The notes below the pieces were generated by a model. That model saw only the letters and a program-made list of their open reading frames with translations, ran no database searches and had not been told where the DNA came from. Both the position numbers and the translations under genes were made by a program. Positions 59,673 through 63,894 of a DNA stretch of 63,894 bases are shown here, piece by piece; the stretch's first letter is position 1; each line of letters opens with the position of its first letter. This DNA is from Thalassolituus sp. UBA1087 (lineage in GTDB: Bacteria; Pseudomonadota; Gammaproteobacteria; Pseudomonadales; Oceanobacteraceae), in assembly GCA_002314145.1 (NCBI GenBank), contig DCCG01000039.1:1-63894 (forward strand), written 5' to 3'.

Positions 59673-62051
59673 ATGGACGACAAACAGGAATATATCGGTA
59701 AAGAAGAACACGAAAGCAAGCTGGCGTTGCCGGATGATATTTTGCCGGATCACCTGCTGGTGCTGCCGGTTAATGGCCGGCCATTTTTCCCCGCCCAGGT
59801 TCAGCCCATCATCATCAGTGCTGACGTCTGGGGCGAAACGCTGAAACGCGTCGCCAAAACCGAACACAAATTACTGGGTATTGCCTTTGTTGATGATAAA
59901 CAGGCCGATGATGTCCCTCAGCTGGAGGATATCCCGCTGATCGGCTGCGTTGTGCGTGTGCACAAAATGCAGATCGAAGATGGTCAGGTACAGTTTATTG
60001 CACAGGGCATCCGCCGCTTCCGTGTACTCGAGTGGATACACAAGCAGGCGCCTTTTTCTGCACGCGTACATTACCCGCAGAAGAGCAGTGAATTTACGGA
60101 CGAAACCAAAGCCTATGCTCTGGCCATTATTAATGCCATTAAAGAACTGGTGGCCATCAACCCCCTGTATTCAGAAGACCTGAAACACTATTTAAACCGT
60201 TTCAGTCCCAATGATCCGTCACCGCTGACCGACTTTGCAGCCGCCATCACCACCGCGGAAGGTCATGTGCTGCAGGGCGTACTGGAGACCCTGCCACTGC
60301 AGAAGCGCATGGAAAAGGTGCTGATGCTGCTGAAAAAAGAAATTGAAGTGGCGCGCCTGCAGGTAGAGATCAACGAATCCGTCAACGACAGCATCAGCAA
60401 ACATCAGCGCGAGTTTTTCTTAAAAGAACAGCTGAAAACCATCCAGAAAGAACTCGGCATTTCAAAAGACGATAAAACCGCAGAAATCGAAGAGTTTGAG
60501 CAGCGGCTGGAAGGCAAAACCGTGCCCGAAGCAGCGCGCAAACGCATTGATGAAGAACTGCACAAATTGCAGATGCTGGAAACCGGCTCCCCTGAGTACG
60601 GGGTCACACGCAACTATCTCGATTGGGCAACCAGTGTTCCCTGGGGTGTCTATTCTGAAGATTCGTTTGATCTGCAGCATGCCCGCGAAACTCTGGACGC
60701 CCACCACAGCGGCCTGGATGACGTGAAGCAGCGCATTCTGGAGTTTCTTGCCGTGGGCTCATATAAAAAAGAAATTTCCGGCTCAATCATGCTGCTTGCA
60801 GGCCCGCCCGGGGTCGGTAAAACCTCCATCGGACGCTCAGTTGCCGATGCTCTGGGGCGTAAATTCTACCGTTTCAGCGTCGGTGGTATGCGTGATGAAG
60901 CCGAAATTAAAGGCCATCGCCGCACTTATATCGGTGCCATGCCCGGCAAACTGATTCAGGCGCTGAAAGATGTGGATGTTGCCAACCCGGTTATTATGCT
61001 GGATGAAATCGATAAACTCGGTGCTTCCTACCAGGGCGACCCGGCGTCGGCATTACTGGAAGTGCTGGACCCGGAACAGAATAAAGAATTCCTCGATCAT
61101 TATCTCGATCTGCGCGTGGATTTATCCAAGGTGTTGTTTATCTGTACCGCCAACCAGTTAGACACTATCCCTGCCCCCCTGCTGGACCGCATGGATATGA
61201 TCCGGCTGTCCGGATACATCACGGAAGAAAAACTGGCCATTGCCAAACATCATTTATGGCCGCGTGTGCTTGAGCGTAATGGCCTGAAAAAAACTCAGGT
61301 AAAAATCAGTGATGCCACACTGAAAGCCATTATTGAAGGCTACGCCCGGGAATCCGGCGTGCGCAGTCTGGAAAAACTGCTGCAGCAGATTGCACGCAAA
61401 TGCGTGGTAAAACTGCTGGAACAACCGAAGCAGAAAATTTCCGTTACCCAGAAAGACCTGATGGAGTTTCTGGGAGCGCCGATATTCCGTGCGGAGCGCA
61501 TTCTGAGTGGTACCGGTGTCGTTACAGGCCTCGCCTGGACAGCCATGGGCGGTGCCACACTGCCCATTGAAGCAGCGGTTGTGCATCATCAGAGCCGAGG
61601 GTTTAAGCTGACCGGTAAACTCGGTGATGTAATGAAAGAATCCGCGGAAATTGCCTACAGTTACACCATCGGCCATGCCAAAGCGTTTGGCGGTGATGAG
61701 AACTGGTTTGATAAACGCTTTATTCACCTGCACGTTCCGGAAGGCGCCACGCCGAAAGATGGCCCCAGTGCCGGGGTCACCATGACCGCAGCGCTGATGT
61801 CACTGATGCTGAATAAGCGGATAAAACGTCCACTGGCGATGACCGGTGAATTAACCCTGACCGGGCAGGTGCTGCCGGTGGGTGGCATCCGTGAAAAAGT
61901 GATTGCCGCACGGCGCTCAAAAATTTATGAAGTCATTTTACCGGAGGCCAACCGCCGCGATTATGAGGAATTACCTGAGCATATCCGTCAGGGAATGACC
62001 GCGCATTTTGCGCAGAAATATCAGGATGTGTTTGACGTCGTCTTCAGCTGA
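59673..62051 (+). CDS. lon: ATP-dependent Lon protease
   Basis: LonA-type protease of 792 residues. The N-terminal substrate domain spans about 25-225 (LLVLPVNGRPFFP...). The coiled region includes HQREFFLKEQLKTIQKELG. The AAA+ module has Walker A GPPGVGKTS (377-385) and Walker B VIMLDEIDK. The catalytic dyad is Ser699 (PKDGPSAGVTM) and Lys742 (REKVIAARR). It degrades misfolded and regulatory proteins, potentially including antitoxins such as HipB. A sigma-32 promoter precedes it. The usual neighbours clpX and hupB are absent, so this may be a second lon copy of the genome. Confidence 0.95.
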   Translation: MDDKQEYIGKEEHESKLALPDDILPDHLLVLPVNGRPFFPAQVQPIIISADVWGETLKRVAKTEHKLLGIAFVDDKQADDVPQLEDIPLIGCVVRVHKMQIEDGQVQFIAQGIRRFRVLEWIHKQAPFSARVHYPQKSSEFTDETKAYALAIINAIKELVAINPLYSEDLKHYLNRFSPNDPSPLTDFAAAITTAEGHVLQGVLETLPLQKRMEKVLMLLKKEIEVARLQVEINESVNDSISKHQREFFLKEQLKTIQKELGISKDDKTAEIEEFEQRLEGKTVPEAARKRIDEELHKLQMLETGSPEYGVTRNYLDWATSVPWGVYSEDSFDLQHARETLDAHHSGLDDVKQRILEFLAVGSYKKEISGSIMLLAGPPGVGKTSIGRSVADALGRKFYRFSVGGMRDEAEIKGHRRTYIGAMPGKLIQALKDVDVANPVIMLDEIDKLGASYQGDPASALLEVLDPEQNKEFLDHYLDLRVDLSKVLFICTANQLDTIPAPLLDRMDMIRLSGYITEEKLAIAKHHLWPRVLERNGLKKTQVKISDATLKAIIEGYARESGVRSLEKLLQQIARKCVVKLLEQPKQKISVTQKDLMEFLGAPIFRAERILSGTGVVTGLAWTAMGGATLPIEAAVVHHQSRGFKLTGKLGDVMKESAEIAYSYTIGHAKAFGGDENWFDKRFIHLHVPEGATPKDGPSAGVTMTAALMSLMLNKRIKRPLAMTGELTLTGQVLPVGGIREKVIAARRSKIYEVILPEANRRDYEELPEHIRQGMTAHFAQKYQDVFDVVFS

Positions 62052-62164
62052 AAACGGCATCAAATCCGCAGGCCCATGGCCATACAGGCACCAGGCAACC
62101 GGCATTGTTGTCCCTGACAGACAATATTGCCGGATTGTCCCTCTTTTATCTGCTTTAAACGTTA

Positions 62165-62182
62165 CTGTCACCAGACTGACAC
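62165..62182 (+). promoter_or_regulatory. Pho box upstream of the phytase-like lipoprotein
   Basis: CTGTCAC (62165-62171) and CTGACAC (62176-62182) are spaced 11 bp apart as in PhoB sites; a third unit CTGACTT starts in phase at 62187. TATACC (62093-type position, here 62193-62198) sits 10 bp after the second unit as a -10 candidate. This is the best Pho-box candidate in the window. Confidence 0.7.
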
Positions 62183-62233
62183 GCTTCTGACTTATACCTA
62201 CCGCTCTTTTCATTATTTCTATAAGGATATTCC

Positions 62234-63649
62234 ATGCTTAAAAAAGCACTGGCGGTAGCACTGACAACCACAGGACTTATGCTGGCCGGCTGCGGCAGCG
62301 ACGACGACAGCCACCATAACGAACTGGCATTTCTCGATAACTTCCCTGCTGACGGAACTCTGCTCGACTACCAGATTCTGCGCGCGGATCTGATTGACGG
62401 TAAAACCCAGCAAACATTTGAAATACGCAATGGTGGCTATGGGTCAGCCATGACCGCTCACCCGTCCCACAAAAACTGGTTTTATGCGCTCACTGACCGC
62501 GGCCCGAATGCCACCTACACGGGTGATCAGGGGAAAGGCAAAAAATTTCCGGTCGCGGATTACACACCGCGCATTGGTCTGTTTCAGGTCAATACCGATG
62601 GCAGCATCACTCAATTGGATACCATTCTGCTGAAAGATCGCCAGGGTAATGCCATTACCGGCCTGCCCAATACCTCGGCCTTAGGCGGTACCGGGGAAAC
62701 CCCGTATGACGCCGATGGTAAGGTAATCCCACAGGACGACAGCCTGCCCTATAACGCAACCACCAACCCCATCAGACTGGACGATTATGGTCTCGATGGT
62801 GAAGGCCTGGCGGCCATGGATGATGGTACCTTCTGGATCAGTGATGAATATGGCCCCCATATTGTCCATTTTTCTGCAGAGGGTGTGGAACTGGATCGTA
62901 TTAATGCTTTCGCTGACGATGACCGGGTTAACTTCCACCTGCCGGCTGAATTCGCTAACCGCCGTGCCAACCGTGGCATGGAAGGTCTGGCAGTAACACC
63001 GGATCAGCAATATCTGGTAGGTGTTATGCAGTCCACTATGTATAACCCGGACAGCGCCGTGAAAGATCTGGATATTACGCGGATTGTAAAAATCAGCCTG
63101 CAAGACGGCAGCGTGTCTCAGTATCTGTATAAGCAGGAAAAAAATCAGAATTCCAATTCCGAACTGGTGGCCCTCTCGGGTACTGAATTCCTGCTGCTCG
63201 AACGGGATGGCAGCTTCCTTTATGGTGGACCGAAAGCAGCCGATCCGGATGCCCAGAAACAGGTTTACCGTATCGACCTGTCGGATGCCACAGATCTTGA
63301 AAGTGTTGCTGACTCCGGCACCCTGGCTCAGGACAGTGAACTGGGTCTGACAATCGCGGGAGAAACGCTGGAAGAAGTGGTTCTGAACCAGGGCTGGAGT
63401 GCTCTGACCGACGCCGGTATTACACCGGTCAGTAAAGCACTGGTAGTGGATATGGTCAGCGTGGTGAACTATCCGCACGATAAGATGGAAGGCCTGTGGG
63501 TCATCGATGACTCGCACCTTGGCGTGTTAAACGACGATGACTTTGCCACCTGGTCAACCGGCGGCGAGCTGGAGCAGAAAATGCTCGACAGCAATACCAT
63601 CGACGGCAACCGTCTTTATATTGTGGAAGCGGACCTGAGTACTGACTGA
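62234..63649 (+). CDS. Phytase-like esterase lipoprotein
   Basis: Exported protein of 471 residues with lipobox MLAGC (Cys20) and the same GCGSD-type N-terminus as the PHP and metallophosphoesterase proteins. It matches the 'esterase-like activity of phytase' (phytase-like) domain: WFYALTDRGPNATY, LDGEGLAAMDDGTFWISDEYGPHIVHF, RGMEGLAVTPDQQYLVGVMQS, FLLLERDGSF and DKMEGLWVIDDSHLGVLNDDDF are its recurring beta-propeller blades. It probably hydrolyses organic phosphoesters outside the cytoplasm. A Pho box lies immediately upstream. Confidence 0.88.
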   Translation: MLKKALAVALTTTGLMLAGCGSDDDSHHNELAFLDNFPADGTLLDYQILRADLIDGKTQQTFEIRNGGYGSAMTAHPSHKNWFYALTDRGPNATYTGDQGKGKKFPVADYTPRIGLFQVNTDGSITQLDTILLKDRQGNAITGLPNTSALGGTGETPYDADGKVIPQDDSLPYNATTNPIRLDDYGLDGEGLAAMDDGTFWISDEYGPHIVHFSAEGVELDRINAFADDDRVNFHLPAEFANRRANRGMEGLAVTPDQQYLVGVMQSTMYNPDSAVKDLDITRIVKISLQDGSVSQYLYKQEKNQNSNSELVALSGTEFLLLERDGSFLYGGPKAADPDAQKQVYRIDLSDATDLESVADSGTLAQDSELGLTIAGETLEEVVLNQGWSALTDAGITPVSKALVVDMVSVVNYPHDKMEGLWVIDDSHLGVLNDDDFATWSTGGELEQKMLDSNTIDGNRLYIVEADLSTD

Positions 63650-63739
63650 GGTTTATGGTTAAGAGCCGGGTATGTCCCACAGTTTGATAGCACTCTGCTT
63701 TCTATAAACGACTTTTAAATCCGTAGAGTCTGATGCCTC

Positions 63740-63882
63740 CCAGGGGAACTTATCCCCTGGCCGGCAGGGCCGCCCCCAGCTTTTCGCTTTCTGGAACGTC
63801 ACCCTCATTCTCTTGCTTTTCCTGGCCGCGCGCCCGTGCGACATCCCTGTCGCTGTCCGCTGGCCGGGCATCCATGCCCGGC
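63740..63882. repeat. Cluster of three perfect hairpins at the right edge
   Basis: CCAGGGG/CCCCTGG (63740-63760), GCGACA/TGTCGC (63838-63853) and GCCGGGCAT/ATGCCCGGC (63863-63882) follow one another within 145 bp. Base composition is more GC-rich than the preceding gene. Both strands have open frames reaching toward the edge, but none resembles a known family. It could be the end of a neighbouring gene or an intergenic repeat. Confidence 0.45.
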
Positions 63883-63894
63883 GGACCAGAAAAA

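Noticed and set aside
63659..63871. Minus-strand 70-codon open frame at the right edge
   Set aside because: Basic composition, hairpins within it and no start signal; could not be supported as a gene.

Overview
The window looks like a chromosomal segment of a marine gammaproteobacterium, probably of the Oceanospirillales (Thalassolituus/Oceanobacter-like). This rests on gene content: a TRAP dicarboxylate transporter with its own DctBD pair, FecIRA-type iron signalling, RimO, LpxR, a YeiH exporter, a Lys/Ala-tailed HU protein, and moderately GC-rich coding sequence. The genus is inference; no rRNA or tRNA gene was seen.

Layout. 1-2123: an IS110/IS1111-family transposase cut by the left edge, then a Fic AMPylase gene behind a palindromic operator array. 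2371-8126: the two aconitases acnA and acnB in tandem, separated by a tandem-repeat block and a terminator, then a YihG-type acyltransferase. 9405-15073: an iron-uptake signalling cluster (ECF sigma, FecR anti-sigma, TonB-dependent receptor with a signalling domain, PepSY membrane protein); the receptor has a one-base frameshift near its C-terminus. 15070-22828: mixed housekeeping genes (aspS, HU-like protein, uracil-DNA glycosylase-like protein, cytochrome c'-like protein, glyoxalase II-like hydrolase, HIT protein, GNAT-like protein). 22982-31012: a C4-dicarboxylate regulon, dctM-dctQ, dctD-dctB and, divergently, dctP plus a porin. Both transport arms carry a sigma-54 promoter and GGGTGG-type palindromes that are plausible DctD sites. 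31126-38921: a DUF2057 lipoprotein, a very large hybrid histidine kinase and a response regulator. 38931-41676: hipB-hipA followed, with a 4-nt overlap, by a tRNA-queuosine mannosyltransferase-like gene. 41937-48000: rimO, an lpxR-like gene, and a DAACS and an SSS symporter. 48108-63649: four exported phosphoesterase-type genes (GDPD, PHP, metallophosphoesterase, phytase-like) interspersed with rsuA, a membrane-anchored receiver protein, an EF-hand lipoprotein, trpB2, yeiH and a sigma-32-driven lon.

How the genes work together. Three regulons can be read from the DNA: iron (Fur-like boxes and FecIR), C4-dicarboxylates (DctBD/sigma-54) and phosphate (11-bp-spaced Pho-box-like repeats upstream of the metallophosphoesterase and the phytase-like lipoprotein). 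The most interesting observations are the hipBA/queuosine-glycosyltransferase coupling, the split sigma-54 TRAP regulon, the scattered phosphate-scavenging set, the IS110 leader whose inverted repeat would hide the transposase ribosome-binding site, the Fic operator array and the frameshifted siderophore receptor.
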